Positions 33,301 through 41,776 of a stretch of DNA of 64,000 nucleotides are shown here, in pieces. The notes beneath the pieces were generated by a model, which searched no databases, was not told the origin of the DNA, and saw only the letters and a program-made list of their open reading frames with translations. The stretch comes from Carnobacterium divergens DSM 20623 (lineage in GTDB: Bacteria > Bacillota > Bacilli > Lactobacillales > Carnobacteriaceae), in the NCBI RefSeq assembly GCF_000744255.1, contig NZ_JQLO01000001.1:1-64000 (forward strand), in the 5' to 3' direction. Position 1 is the first letter of the stretch. The number at the start of each line of letters is the position of its first letter. The position numbers were made by a program, and so were the translations under genes.

Positions 33301-34101
33301 GTTCGTAATCAATTAATCAACGAATTATTCAAAACAAATGTATCCTTTAAAAAAATCAATGAATCCGCAACTCTTAAACCAAATGAAGGTTATGTCTACG
33401 CATACGATCAAGTTGGAAAAGGAGCTACATTTGAATTGTTGGATGAAGCTGGAAAAGTGATTCAAACTACTCAAACAGATGATGAAGGTATGGCTAGTTG
33501 GAAAGAACTGATTGTTGGTACGTACTATCAAAGAGAAGTAAAACCTTCTGATCAAAGTCATGTCTTAAATACAGAAAAATTAAAAATCATTGTTACGAAA
33601 GAAAAAATCAGTCTATTTAATGAAAAAGGGACTTTATTAAATGAAATGGATGTAACTGAAAATGAAGAGGTATTCCCTTTAATTGAGTTAAAAAATGAGC
33701 ATGTTAAAGGAATTGTGGAGCTATCAAAAAGTGATGTTTCTACAGGTGAAGTTTTACCGAATACAGGAATTAAAATTCTTGATAAGGACAACCAAACAGT
33801 CGTAGAAGGCAGAACCGATGAAAATGGCAAATTTACCTTTGAGAACTTACCAGATGGGGAATATGCCTTTGTAGAGTTCGATGCACCAGAAGGATATTTG
33901 ATTGATGAAACGCCAGTACTATTTACCATTAAAAATCATGGAGAAATTGTTAAATGTCAAATGACAAATAAACGTAAGCCGCTTGTTTCGTCAGGAGTAA
34001 ACAATCCTCAAGTTACAAAATTGGTATTAGGAAGTTTAATGATAAGTGCAATCAGTGGTGTTTTTGTTTTTGAGCGAATTCGTAAAAGAATCAAAAAATG
34101 A
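30334..34101 (+). CDS. Giant surface adhesin: thioester (TQXA) domain plus SpaA/Cna-B repeats
   Basis: A 1255-residue secreted, wall-linked adhesin. Signal peptide: residues about 1-29 (LTTIIILFLTLNTTFVPSALA). After an acidic linker a thioester domain spans about 90-240: Cys130 in VAYCVQP and Gln184 in TTQVMVWEALG would form the internal thioester used for covalent binding to host or surface nucleophiles. About eight SpaA/Cna-B modules follow, with repeated E-box motifs such as YWLEEKAPVGY, YELHEIEAPEGY, YELVETKAPYG and YAFVEFDAPEGY, consistent with intramolecular isopeptide bonds. The C-terminus has a hydrophobic helix and basic tail, but LVSSG stands where LPxTG is expected. ATG 30334 follows AAAGGAG. 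It overlaps the sortase gene. Confidence 0.9.
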   Translation: MRKKLSQLTTIIILFLTLNTTFVPSALAVSDELKNETQEQVIETETSHPETEDPPLKQEVNESDNQVQPEDTDLNTDKTKINYPIIGYNTRSTGVMADKFPQYYVASRNGVVASQSVFGYFEVDGQVAYCVQPDVLFADGNFTPQTSFAGISESQASRVNEIVNFGSGGAGTAGFSREFFITTQVMVWEALGWNIEISMPGLAEYRNQIENAINHYQTIPSINQSTQSVVVNEKSSFADTKGVLSHYRIASDGTNSGAKINGNALEVTPKVTSTNGTITLVRDRPYSGSQYFWVNPGSQTVTTGGNNNPITIRVNLNVIKNGHVKLMKKREDGELIPGAIFRLTYNGQTKEVTTNAKGEAELKDVLDGTEVTVQEIKAAYGYVINRTPQKVIIKANKTATLTFNNKRQRGVARIHKKDSETGDHPQGAATLNGAVYGLFKSDGTKIKSITLSPKAGIVQGEIKDLYLGSYYWLEEKAPVGYNLNPNKIPFTIEYAGQEVAESIKMIEAKEDVIKGNIDGYKVGNKTLLNNDLTINPDIKPPLSNVEITATSKTTGIAYSTLTDKDGYFILKQLPYDTYKITETKGKEGYKLFVPFEVKIEKQGYTHHYVLEDKVIESKIQVFKVDSETNKTIPRSGAKFKIFDRKATQWVEMLKPNSVEKTTIFETNEEGYLVTSEMLKWGEKRYELHEIEAPEGYVLAKEPVVFSVLEMNADGIIVIKFKNDNQKGKVNLHKNIQQASEVKEKDSEFGKLTEINYTLQNGEGFEFKIRPAKDIITPDGTVRYKKGEFIQVDKTDFILKTDASGNAESPEFLYIGEYELVETKAPYGVVKLKEPIKFEIKYQGQLIDLTSASVKADNYLQKIDVLGYKQQETVTEWKDNSPVIQLEAANNGQVFALKNTHELVVGDVAIPADTTLNYAVVKDGIVKFEDILLPNVDGNYYIQEVDSKANHILDTHHYPFEYKAYNNEDKQTIHVWKDSFAVDKNALTKQVRNQLINELFKTNVSFKKINESATLKPNEGYVYAYDQVGKGATFELLDEAGKVIQTTQTDDEGMASWKELIVGTYYQREVKPSDQSHVLNTEKLKIIVTKEKISLFNEKGTLLNEMDVTENEEVFPLIELKNEHVKGIVELSKSDVSTGEVLPNTGIKILDKDNQTVVEGRTDENGKFTFENLPDGEYAFVEFDAPEGYLIDETPVLFTIKNHGEIVKCQMTNKRKPLVSSGVNNPQVTKLVLGSLMISAISGVFVFERIRKRIKK

Positions 34102-34751
34102 AAGAAGCCATTAAATTTGTATGTAAAGCAGCAATAGTCTTTTTATTGTTGCTTTTCCTATATAAGAATTATCAACAAACAAAATTACCACAGATTGGAC
34201 TGACTCAAAATGAATATAAAGAAGTCATACAAAAAAATAGAGCTAGTGATGAAACTCAAAATGAATATGTAACCTCTAAAAAACAACAACTTTCGTTAAC
34301 AGGGGTCATTGTGATTCCAACCTTAGATCTAGAAATGGGAATCAAAGAATATAGCGATAATCAACAGCTATTTAATCAAGGGATGAGTGAAACTGCAATT
34401 GAATACAAACCCCGGCAAGTAATGGGAGAGAAGAACTATACGTTGATTAGTCACAATTATTTAAATACCTTTGATAAACTACTCTCTATCAAAGAGGGCA
34501 GTTTAATTTATGTAACTGATTTTCAAAAAGTATACGAATACCAAACAGAAGAAGCTTATAGAATTAATGAAGCAGATTCATCGGTTGTTAATGACCAGGC
34601 TAAAAAAGAAATCACATTGATAACATGTGTGGGAGAAGTCGGAACTGTTTGGCGGTGGATTGTGAAAGGCAAGCTAGTGAAAAGTTATGATGTGTCAAAT
34701 GTCTCTCCAGAAATTAGGAATGTTTTTAGTAAAGGTTCACTAGGGAAATAG
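34098..34751 (+). CDS. Dedicated sortase of the thioester adhesin
   Basis: A 217-residue membrane-anchored transpeptidase. N-terminal helix at about 5-23. The sortase barrel has the start LTGVIVIPTLDLEMGIKEY, catalytic His119 in LISHNYLN, catalytic Cys177 in TLITCVGEVG and the arginine Arg186 in VWRWIVKGKL. The TLITC motif is standard. No second hydrophobic C-terminal segment is seen, so it resembles class A-like rather than pilin-type class C enzymes. Its ATG overlaps the stop of the adhesin gene (ATGA), so one adhesin-one sortase coupling is clear. The expected substrate motif is the atypical LVSSG of the adhesin. A terminator follows. Confidence 0.9.
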   Translation: MKEAIKFVCKAAIVFLLLLFLYKNYQQTKLPQIGLTQNEYKEVIQKNRASDETQNEYVTSKKQQLSLTGVIVIPTLDLEMGIKEYSDNQQLFNQGMSETAIEYKPRQVMGEKNYTLISHNYLNTFDKLLSIKEGSLIYVTDFQKVYEYQTEEAYRINEADSSVVNDQAKKEITLITCVGEVGTVWRWIVKGKLVKSYDVSNVSPEIRNVFSKGSLGK

Positions 34752-34797
34752 ATTTTATAGATGTAGTAAAAAGTATGACCACTATGTAACAAGAAAC

Positions 34798-34853
34798 GAA
34801 AAAACGTTATCTAAAAAATTTCCAAATATGGAACTTTTAGATAACGTTTTTAC
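34798..34853 (+). terminator. Intrinsic terminator after the sortase gene
   Basis: AAAACGTTATCTAAAA pairs with TTTTAGATAACGTTTT, followed by T; loop about 18 nt. It ends the adhesin-sortase operon. Confidence 0.92.
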
Positions 34854-34941
34854 ATATAGTTATTAGATGATGTTTTTTATTTAAAGCAATTTGGATTGTG
34901 TAAAATGTAAAAATAACAAATTTGTTAGACAAAAAAGGGAA

Positions 34942-36063
34942 TTACTTATTTTCCCGATCAACAACATAATCAGCAACTGGATAATCTGCAAAATCCAATT
35001 CCGTTTCTTCTTGGTGAATTGCTTGCGCGAGCATTTTTCCAATAATAGGTCCAGTTGTTAAACCAGAAGAACCTAATCCACTTGCAACATAGAGTTGAGG
35101 ACATTCTGAGACTTGACCAAAAAAAGGTGAAAAGTCAGAGGTATAGGCTCTTGTACCGACCTTGGTGGATACTTGAATTGCTTGCTTTAATGAAGGAGCT
35201 AATTCACTTGCTTCGGCTAGCATTAATTTCAGCTCTGGTGCTGTGGGTGTTAAATCATAGCCTTTATCATTTTCGTGAGTTGCTCCTACGATGATTTTGC
35301 CGTTATTAAAAGGAATAATATCCTTTTCGCCATCTGGCATCACCACAGGCCAGTTCGTAGTTTCTTCAGGAATGTCTAAACAAAGAAGCTGTCCTTTTTG
35401 TGGGCGAATATCTACTGTAAAGCCAAGCGGTTCTAATAGTTCAGGCAACCAAGCGCCCACGGCAAGAACGACCTGTGTATATTTCTTCGATTGAACAAAA
35501 AGCTGATTTTCTGCGTCAATTGTTAAAGCAACCTTTCCTTGTTGAAAAGTTGCGCCTAATTCAACGGCTTGCTCAATGAGTTTTCTAGTCAGCAATTCGC
35601 CATCTACTCGAGCGCCCCCACTTGCAAATAAAGCCGCCTGTGAGCTATTCAAAATCGGTACGTAATCGTGTAACTGATCGCTAGCAACAATCGTTAAATC
35701 CCCTATTTCAGGAGCCGTTTCTCTACGTTCTTTTGCTAATTTTTCTAATTTTAAAAGCAACTTTTCATTTTTCTTGAATAACAACGTTCCCACTTGTTGA
35801 TAAATGGCTGAGTCCGTTAAAGATTCTCCAAGATCCGTCATTAATTCAGGATAAAATTTTGCCCCACTTGCTGCTAAGTGGTACCATTTTTTATTTCGTC
35901 TTTGAGAGAGCCACGGACAAATGATACCGGCAGCAGCGGCAGTTGCTTGACCTGTGCCTTCATCGTAAATGGTGACGGAATAGCCTTTTTTCGCTAAATA
36001 AAAAGCCGTTGTCGCGCCTACGATTCCAGCACCGACGACTGCGATTTCTTGATTTTGAGTCAC
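34942..36063 (-). CDS. FAD-dependent amine/amino-acid oxidoreductase (DadA-like)
   Basis: A 373-residue flavoprotein of the DAO family, probably oxidising a D-amino acid, glycine or a secondary amine. The FAD-binding motif is EIAVVGAGIVGATTAFYLAKKGYSVTIYDE; the C-terminal region has ASGLGSSGLTTGPIIG. GTG 36063 is chosen: GAAGGAAAAATA precedes it, while an ATG 18 bp upstream (36081) has no ribosome-binding site. It stands alone and diverges from the next gene; no dedicated electron-transfer or racemase partner is adjacent. Substrate not readable. Confidence 0.86.
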   Translation of the reverse strand: MTQNQEIAVVGAGIVGATTAFYLAKKGYSVTIYDEGTGQATAAAAGIICPWLSQRRNKKWYHLAASGAKFYPELMTDLGESLTDSAIYQQVGTLLFKKNEKLLLKLEKLAKERRETAPEIGDLTIVASDQLHDYVPILNSSQAALFASGGARVDGELLTRKLIEQAVELGATFQQGKVALTIDAENQLFVQSKKYTQVVLAVGAWLPELLEPLGFTVDIRPQKGQLLCLDIPEETTNWPVVMPDGEKDIIPFNNGKIIVGATHENDKGYDLTPTAPELKLMLAEASELAPSLKQAIQVSTKVGTRAYTSDFSPFFGQVSECPQLYVASGLGSSGLTTGPIIGKMLAQAIHQEETELDFADYPVADYVVDRENK

Positions 36064-36197
36064 TATTTTTCCTTCTTTCATCAGTTGATTTTCTAATTTA
36101 AGTGTATCATAAAAGTTGAATCAGGAGAAAAGAATATCAAGATGTAAGCGGATTTATGGTAAACTTAAAGCAATCAACGAAAAGTGAGGGGATTTTT

Positions 36198-37094
36198 ATG
36201 AAACGTCTATTAAATTGTCATGCTAGTGATTTTGAAAAAATGAGCAAAGAAGAGTTAAAGCAAGCGATTTTAGCCAGTGAAGGCCGGACAGTGTTATCGG
36301 AAAACGTAGTGATTTCACAGCCTTTATTAGGGGATTTGACGAATGCAGAAACAGCTGCAGCTTTTGGGGCAGATTTAATTTTATTAAATGTACTGGATGT
36401 TTTTAATCCAGTGATTCAAGGGTTGGAACAGGGGCTAAAAGATCCGATTCAAACGTTAAAAAAATTAGTTGGACGACCTGTCGGAGTGAATTTGGAACCA
36501 GTCGATGTGACCGCTGAAACTGTGGGAGACTTACTTCAACTTCCGTTAGGACGCAGAGCCACTAAAGAAACTCTTATTAAAGCAAATGAGCTAGGGTTTG
36601 ATTTTATCTGTTTAACAGGAAATCCATCAACAGGTGTGAGTAATCAAGAGATAGAGGCCGCTATTCTTTTAGCAAAAGAGCATTTTGATGGATTAATTAT
36701 TGCTGGGAAAATGCATGGAGCTGGCATTTCGGAGTCGGTAGTTGATCAACAATCAATTGAAAATTTTATTGCAAATGGAGCAGATATTATTTTAATGCCG
36801 GCCGTTGGAACGGTCCCAGGTTTATTGGAAAGTGAAGTCCATGAGGCAGTGAAATTGATTAAGTCCAAAGGAGCCTTATCTATGCCGGCAATTGGAACCA
36901 GTCAAGAAAGTTCAGACCCTCAAACAATCCGAGAATTTGCCTTATCAAGCAAACGAGCTGGTGTGGATATTCAGCATATTGGTGATGCGGGGTATTCAGG
37001 TGTGGCAGATCCTGAAAATTTAATGGCCTTATCGATTGCTATTCGTGGGAAACGTCATACGTATTACCGCATGGCTCAATCAATTCGACGTTAA
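36198..37094 (+). CDS. TIM-barrel-like conserved protein of unknown function
   Basis: A 298-residue soluble protein with an alternating beta/alpha pattern typical of (beta/alpha)8 barrels: ISQPLLGDLTNAETAAAFGADLILLNV, PVGVNLEPVDV, GFDFICLTGNPSTGVSN, DGLIIAGKMHGAG, GADIILMPAVGTVPGL, GALSMPAIGTSQESSDPQ and VDIQHIGDAGYSGVADPENL. It has a family resemblance to PEP-utilising or haloacid-annotated hypothetical proteins, but no proven activity is known to me. Conserved Glu, His and Asp residues in these strand ends suggest an enzyme. ATG 36198 lies a few nt after GTGAGGGG. Terminator follows at 37109. Confidence 0.72.
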   Translation: MKRLLNCHASDFEKMSKEELKQAILASEGRTVLSENVVISQPLLGDLTNAETAAAFGADLILLNVLDVFNPVIQGLEQGLKDPIQTLKKLVGRPVGVNLEPVDVTAETVGDLLQLPLGRRATKETLIKANELGFDFICLTGNPSTGVSNQEIEAAILLAKEHFDGLIIAGKMHGAGISESVVDQQSIENFIANGADIILMPAVGTVPGLLESEVHEAVKLIKSKGALSMPAIGTSQESSDPQTIREFALSSKRAGVDIQHIGDAGYSGVADPENLMALSIAIRGKRHTYYRMAQSIRR

Positions 37095-37108
37095 TAGAAT
37101 TAAAAAAA

Positions 37109-37160
37109 GAAGCTGGAGGATTAGTTCGTAAAAGCTAATCAATCAGCTTTTTTCTTTTTA
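37109..37160 (+). terminator. Intrinsic terminator before the PTS operon
   Basis: AAGCTG and GATTAG arms pair with CTAATC and CAGCTT in a two-part stem, followed by TTTTTTC and further T. Confidence 0.82.
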
Positions 37161-37238
37161 ATTTGCTTATTAAAACAAGCAAAGACCAATCACTTTTAAA
37201 AAGGTGGCTATCAATTAAGTCTCAATTAAGATAGAATA

Positions 37239-37252
37239 TGAAAGCGTTTTAT
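37239..37252 (+). promoter_or_regulatory. cre-like site upstream of the PTS operon
   Basis: TGAAAGCGTTTTAT matches the CcpA consensus except in its last two positions. A TATACT box follows at 37254-37259. Catabolite control of the PTS operon is inferred. Confidence 0.55.
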
Positions 37253-37281
37253 TATACTCTAAGGATAAGAGGAGGGCAAGC

Positions 37282-39336
37282 ATGTTAACAAATGAAATCG
37301 TTACGTTTATTGATTCATTAATGGAACATGATCATGTATCAGTTAACGCTTTTTCCAGAAAGCAGTCAATCTCTAAGAAAAAAGCACACTATGAAATTCA
37401 GCAAGCCAATATGGAACTTTCCAATCTTCAATTACCTACGATTCAATTAGTACAAGGAAAGATTATGATTCCAGAGGGGCTAAAAAGGGAGTGGAGCAAC
37501 GAACAAAAGCAATTGAATCATCGCGATGTTTTGATGCAAGAAGAGCGTATTTATTTAATTATTCTCTATACATTTATTAAAAAAGAACCTATTTCCCACA
37601 GCCATTATCAAGATTTAATGCAGTTAAGTAAAAGTTCTGTCATTTTAGATTTAAAAAAAGTAAGGCAGTTGTGTCAGACAAATAAAGTTGCTTTTAATTA
37701 TTCAAGAAGCGAGGGTTATGATTTTCAAGGGACAGAAATGGACATCAGAAAATTAGCCGAATATTCTCTTGGGAAGCTTTTACAACTTTCAATTGGAGAA
37801 TGGATGATTCAGCTGATTTTTAGCAATTGGCAGATAACGTTGCCCATCGATTCAATCAGTGAAAGACTGTATCAAATGGCAAAAAGCTATAAAGTTGAAT
37901 TTGTATCTGAAAGAATAAAAGAATTTTTATTTCTATTGTGTTTTTTAATAGAGAGAGAGTCTGTGAATGAACCGTTATTTTCGGAAGTGGAGCGGCATTT
38001 CATTCAAAGCCAGCCGCTCTATGAACTAGGCGAAAAACTAGCCATTGAATTTTTTCAAGATGAATCAGAAAATGAAGCCATTTTCGTTACAGTACATTTA
38101 TTAAGTGCTTTACAAGGAACGCAACAGTTTTATAAGGATGAGACTTTACTGAAAGTAACGTACGATATCATCAATCGTGTTCAAATGATTACAGGCAATA
38201 ATTTTGCGGATAAAAAAGAATTGCAATTGAGCTTATATGAACATTTGGTGCCTGCATATTTTCGGATATTGTTTGATATTCATTTAGAAAATCCTTATGC
38301 AAAGCAAATCATGACGGAATATGAGGAACTTTATTATTTAGTTTCAAAAGGACTATTGCCTTTTGAGGAGCTATTAAATAAACCTATTCCAGCAAATGAA
38401 CTGGCATATTTTACGATTCATTTTGGCGGGCAATTAAAACGGAATCAGCCGATTTCTCGAACTTTAAAAGCGTTGTCGATTTGTCCGAATGGCATCAGTT
38501 CATCTTTAATTATGAACCATCAACTAGAAGAATTGTTTCCAATGATTCAATTTAATCGAATTCATGATTTGAAGCAAGCAAAGCAAATTAATGAGCAGGA
38601 ATACGATATGGTTTTTTCAACGACTTACTTTCACACGACGAAAAAATTATATCTTTCAACCCCCATGTTGAATTACGTAGAGCAAGAGATTTTAAAACGT
38701 AAAGTGTTTGATGATTTTGCAATTGAGGCTGTGAACAAATCGATTGAAGTTTCTAATTTAATTAAGATTATTGCTAGAAATGCTACGATTCATCATGAAA
38801 AAGAACTTTATGAAGCCTTGTCTCGTTCAATATATGGCGCTGGGTTAAATCAATTATCGGGAGGAAAAGTTTTGACAGAATTATTAGAAGAACGATTTAT
38901 TCAATTTAGTGATCAAAAGTTGGAGTGGCAAGATGCCATTGCATTAGCAGCAAAACCCTTGAGGGAAGCAGGGTACATTACGGATCAATACATTACCTCA
39001 ATGATTGACAATGTTCATGACATGGGAGCTTATATTGTGTTGGCACCAAAAACAGCAGTACCGCATTCCAGACCTGAGGATGGTGTCAAAGAACTAGGCA
39101 TTAGTTTGCTTCATTTGGAGACGGCAGTCGATTTTAACTTAGGAGAAGAACAAGACGACGATCGTCAAGTTCAGTTGATTTTTGTGCTAGCAGCAGTTGA
39201 TAGTGTGGGACATTTAACAGCGCTAAAACAGCTGTCAGAAATACTGGAAGACGAAGAAAAAATTGACGCCTTGATTGAAACCAAGGATCCTACAACAATG
39301 TATAAAAAAATAAAACAAATAATTGAAAAACAATAG
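37282..39336 (+). CDS. PRD-containing transcriptional activator with PTS EIIA domain
   Basis: A 684-residue BglG/MtlR-type regulator. Order: N-terminal helix-turn-helix (about 1-110, with SVNAFSRKQSISKKKAHYEIQQ), PRD1 and PRD2 (about 180-390), an EIIB-like segment with SICPNGISSSLIMN (about 395-480), and a C-terminal EIIA domain (about 530-684) with active-site His in APKTAVPHSRPEDG. Phosphorylation by the PTS would switch its activity. It is the first gene of an ascorbate-type PTS operon, 12 bp before EIIB, and probably activates it. GAGGAGGGC precedes the ATG; a cre-like site lies upstream. Confidence 0.9.
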   Translation: MLTNEIVTFIDSLMEHDHVSVNAFSRKQSISKKKAHYEIQQANMELSNLQLPTIQLVQGKIMIPEGLKREWSNEQKQLNHRDVLMQEERIYLIILYTFIKKEPISHSHYQDLMQLSKSSVILDLKKVRQLCQTNKVAFNYSRSEGYDFQGTEMDIRKLAEYSLGKLLQLSIGEWMIQLIFSNWQITLPIDSISERLYQMAKSYKVEFVSERIKEFLFLLCFLIERESVNEPLFSEVERHFIQSQPLYELGEKLAIEFFQDESENEAIFVTVHLLSALQGTQQFYKDETLLKVTYDIINRVQMITGNNFADKKELQLSLYEHLVPAYFRILFDIHLENPYAKQIMTEYEELYYLVSKGLLPFEELLNKPIPANELAYFTIHFGGQLKRNQPISRTLKALSICPNGISSSLIMNHQLEELFPMIQFNRIHDLKQAKQINEQEYDMVFSTTYFHTTKKLYLSTPMLNYVEQEILKRKVFDDFAIEAVNKSIEVSNLIKIIARNATIHHEKELYEALSRSIYGAGLNQLSGGKVLTELLEERFIQFSDQKLEWQDAIALAAKPLREAGYITDQYITSMIDNVHDMGAYIVLAPKTAVPHSRPEDGVKELGISLLHLETAVDFNLGEEQDDDRQVQLIFVLAAVDSVGHLTALKQLSEILEDEEKIDALIETKDPTTMYKKIKQIIEKQ

Positions 39337-39348
39337 GGAGTGCTTAAG

Positions 39349-39630
39349 ATGATTAAAGTCGTAACAGTTTGTGGAAATGGGATTGGAAGCAGCTTAATGT
39401 TGAAACTAAAAATAGAAGAAATAGCAAAAGAAAATGGCATTGCAATTGATGCAGAATCAATTGATTCTAATGCTGCAACAGGAAAAGATGCTGATTTATT
39501 TGTAACGGTTAAAGAATTTGCCGATATTTTTAAAAATGGCCAAAAAGTTGTTTTTACTAGAAGTTATATGAATAAAAAGAAAATTATAGAAGATGTATTG
39601 CCGACTTTAATTGAAATGAATAACAACTAA
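39349..39630 (+). CDS. PTS EIIB component, ascorbate (SgaB/UlaB) type
   Basis: A 93-residue phosphocarrier that passes phosphate from EIIA to the sugar bound by EIIC. The active site is Cys8 in VTVCGNGIGSSLMLK, with the P-loop-like GNGIGSS. The rest is the Rossmann-like fold seen in lactose/ascorbate EIIB. ATG 39349 lies 8 nt after AGGGAG; a GTG at 39340 is rejected as part of that site. It is placed between regulator/EIIA and EIIC. Confidence 0.93.
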   Translation: MIKVVTVCGNGIGSSLMLKLKIEEIAKENGIAIDAESIDSNAATGKDADLFVTVKEFADIFKNGQKVVFTRSYMNKKKIIEDVLPTLIEMNNN

Positions 39631-39651
39631 AAAAGAAGGTAGGGGTAGTAA

Positions 39652-41022
39652 ATGGCAGTATTAGAATTTTTAAAAGATGTATTAAGCGAGCCGGCTATTT
39701 TAATGGGCTTGATGGCAATGGTAGGATTGATTTCGCTTAAATCACCCGCACATAAGGTATTAACTGGAACTCTTGGCCCCATTTTAGGATATTTAATGTT
39801 AGCAGCAGGAGCAGGGGTCATTTCATCTAATCTTGAACCGTTATCGAAAATGATTGAGGCAGGCTTCCATATTAAAGGCGTTGTGCCTAATAACGAAGCG
39901 ATTACTTCAGTAGCTCAGGATTTGCTTGGCGTTGAAACGATGACAATCTTAGTATTTGGACTAATCTTTAACTTGTTGATTGCTCGTTTTACGCGCTACA
40001 AATATGTGTTTTTAACCGGGCATCATAGCTTCTTTATGGCGTGTTTACTTTCAGCCGTGCTAGGAGCAGTTGGTTTTAGTGGGTGGCAAATGATTTTAGT
40101 TGGAGGCTTTTTCTTAGGTGCTTGGAGTGCTATTTCACCAGCTATCAATCAAAAATTCACGTTACAAGTAACCGATGGTGATGAAGTCGCAATTGGTCAC
40201 TTTGGCAGCTTAGGTTACTTTGTTGCAGGTTCGATTGGGAAATTAGTTGGAAAAGGCAGTCGAAGTACAGAAGACATTAAAGTACCTGAAAAATGGAGTT
40301 TCTTGCGAAATACGACGATTTCAACAGCATTGACAATGGTCATTTTTTACTTGATTGCGGCAATTGCGGCAGGTTCTAGTTTTGTTGAAACATTGTCTGA
40401 CGGTAAGTCGCCGTATCTATATGCAATTATTTGTGGCTTGCAATTTGCAGTGGGCGTTACCATCGTTTATGCCGGTGTACGAATGATTTTAGCCGATTTG
40501 ATTCCAGCTTTCCAAGGAATTGCTACGAAAATTATCCCAAATGCAGTGCCAGCAGTAGATTGCGCGGTATTCTTCCCATATGCTCCAACAGCGGTTATTC
40601 TAGGATTTGTGAGCAGCTTTATCGGAGGATTATTAGGAATGTTTATTTTAGGATTCGCAGGAAGCGTGTTGATTATTCCAGGTTTAGTTCCTCATTTCTT
40701 CTGTGGAGCAACAGCCGGCGTGTATGGAAATGCTACTGGTGGACGTCGTGGTGCAGTCTTAGGCGCTTTCGTAAATGGCTTAGGCTTAGCTTTCCTACCT
40801 GCATTGTTATTACCCGTTTTAGGTAGTTTAGGATTTAGCAACACCACTTTTGGTGACATCGACTTTGGCGTGATTGGCATTACTCTCGGAAAAGTAGGCG
40901 AATTTATGGGAACATTTGGAATTTATGGATTAGTCGGTATTTTGGTAGTTGTTCTAATTTTACCAAGTATTATTCGACCATCAAAAATTGCGATTAACAA
41001 TGTTGAAATGGACCAAGAATAA
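39652..41022 (+). CDS. PTS EIIC component, ascorbate (SgaT/UlaA) type
   Basis: A 456-residue membrane permease with about 11 helices that moves and, with EIIB, phosphorylates its sugar. It has the UlaA-like start LEFLKDVLSEPAILMGLMAMVGLISLKSPAHKVLTGTLGPILGYLML, the GHHSFFMACLLSAVLG segment, and VPHFFCGATAGVYGNATGGRRGA. Substrates could be ascorbate or another acid or pentitol-like sugar; the sequence alone does not decide. AGGTAGGGG precedes the ATG. Confidence 0.92.
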   Translation: MAVLEFLKDVLSEPAILMGLMAMVGLISLKSPAHKVLTGTLGPILGYLMLAAGAGVISSNLEPLSKMIEAGFHIKGVVPNNEAITSVAQDLLGVETMTILVFGLIFNLLIARFTRYKYVFLTGHHSFFMACLLSAVLGAVGFSGWQMILVGGFFLGAWSAISPAINQKFTLQVTDGDEVAIGHFGSLGYFVAGSIGKLVGKGSRSTEDIKVPEKWSFLRNTTISTALTMVIFYLIAAIAAGSSFVETLSDGKSPYLYAIICGLQFAVGVTIVYAGVRMILADLIPAFQGIATKIIPNAVPAVDCAVFFPYAPTAVILGFVSSFIGGLLGMFILGFAGSVLIIPGLVPHFFCGATAGVYGNATGGRRGAVLGAFVNGLGLAFLPALLLPVLGSLGFSNTTFGDIDFGVIGITLGKVGEFMGTFGIYGLVGILVVVLILPSIIRPSKIAINNVEMDQE

Positions 41023-41046
41023 ATAAAATAAGAAGGAGCGATTTAA

Positions 41047-41760
41047 ATGACACAAGAATTAACAATAAAAGTATACGCAGACGGAGCAGAAATTGATAAA
41101 ATGGTAGCCGCTTATGAAACGGGTAAAATTACTGGTTTTACAACGAATCCTTCTTTGATGAAAAAAGCAGGGATTACAAGTTATACAGATTTTGCAAAAG
41201 CAGCACTAGAAAAAATTACAGATTTGCCGATTTCTTTTGAAGTATTTGCCGATGATTTTGAAACGATGGAAAAAGAAGCCGAAAAAATTGCAAGATTTGG
41301 GAAAAATGTGTATGTAAAAATTCCAATTACAAATACAAAAGGAGAGTCTGCAGTACCGTTAATTAAAAAGCTTTCTGAAAAAGGGCTATCCTTAAATGTA
41401 ACAGCAATTTTAACGATTCAACAAGTCGAAGAAACGGTGGCAGCATTTAAAGAAGGAACAACGAATATTGTTTCCGTTTTTGCAGGAAGAGCAGCTGATA
41501 CTGGAGTAGATCCAATGCCATTAATGAAGGCATCAGCAAAAGAATGTCATACAAAACCAGGAACGGAATTGCTTTGGGCAAGCTCAAGGGAAGTATTAAA
41601 TATTTTCCAAGCCCAAGAAACAGGAGCTGATATCATTACATGTACACCAGAAATTATTAACAAAATGTCGATGATTGGCATGGATTTAAATGAACTTTCT
41701 TTAGACACTGTTCGAATGTTTAACAGTGACATCAAAACATTAGGATACAGTATCTTATAA
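41047..41760 (+). CDS. Transaldolase-like / fructose-6-phosphate aldolase family enzyme
   Basis: A 237-residue class I aldolase of the TalC/FSA family. The Schiff-base lysine is in YVKIPITNTKGE, with FTTNPSLMKKAGI at the start and ILTIQQVEETVAAFKEG, VSVFAGRAADTGVDP and LLWASSRE in order. Slightly longer than FSA proper (about 220). It probably cleaves or transfers a three-carbon unit from the phosphorylated sugar delivered by the PTS genes. AAGGAG precedes the ATG. A terminator closes the operon. Confidence 0.9.
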   Translation: MTQELTIKVYADGAEIDKMVAAYETGKITGFTTNPSLMKKAGITSYTDFAKAALEKITDLPISFEVFADDFETMEKEAEKIARFGKNVYVKIPITNTKGESAVPLIKKLSEKGLSLNVTAILTIQQVEETVAAFKEGTTNIVSVFAGRAADTGVDPMPLMKASAKECHTKPGTELLWASSREVLNIFQAQETGADIITCTPEIINKMSMIGMDLNELSLDTVRMFNSDIKTLGYSIL

Positions 41761-41776
41761 AATAAACACAACAAAA

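Noticed and set aside
32837-33929. Several minus-strand frames of 78-123 codons inside the adhesin gene
   Set aside because: Antisense shadows of repeated coding sequence; no start signals or homology.
28629-34850. The adhesin region as a mobile genomic island
   Set aside because: No integrase, transposase, tRNA-end attachment site or flanking direct repeat is visible; unusual content alone is not enough.
40431-40826. A 131-codon frame rich in Cys, Ser and Arg inside the PTS EIIC gene
   Set aside because: It is a shifted-frame shadow of a conserved transporter gene and has low-complexity composition typical of such shadows.
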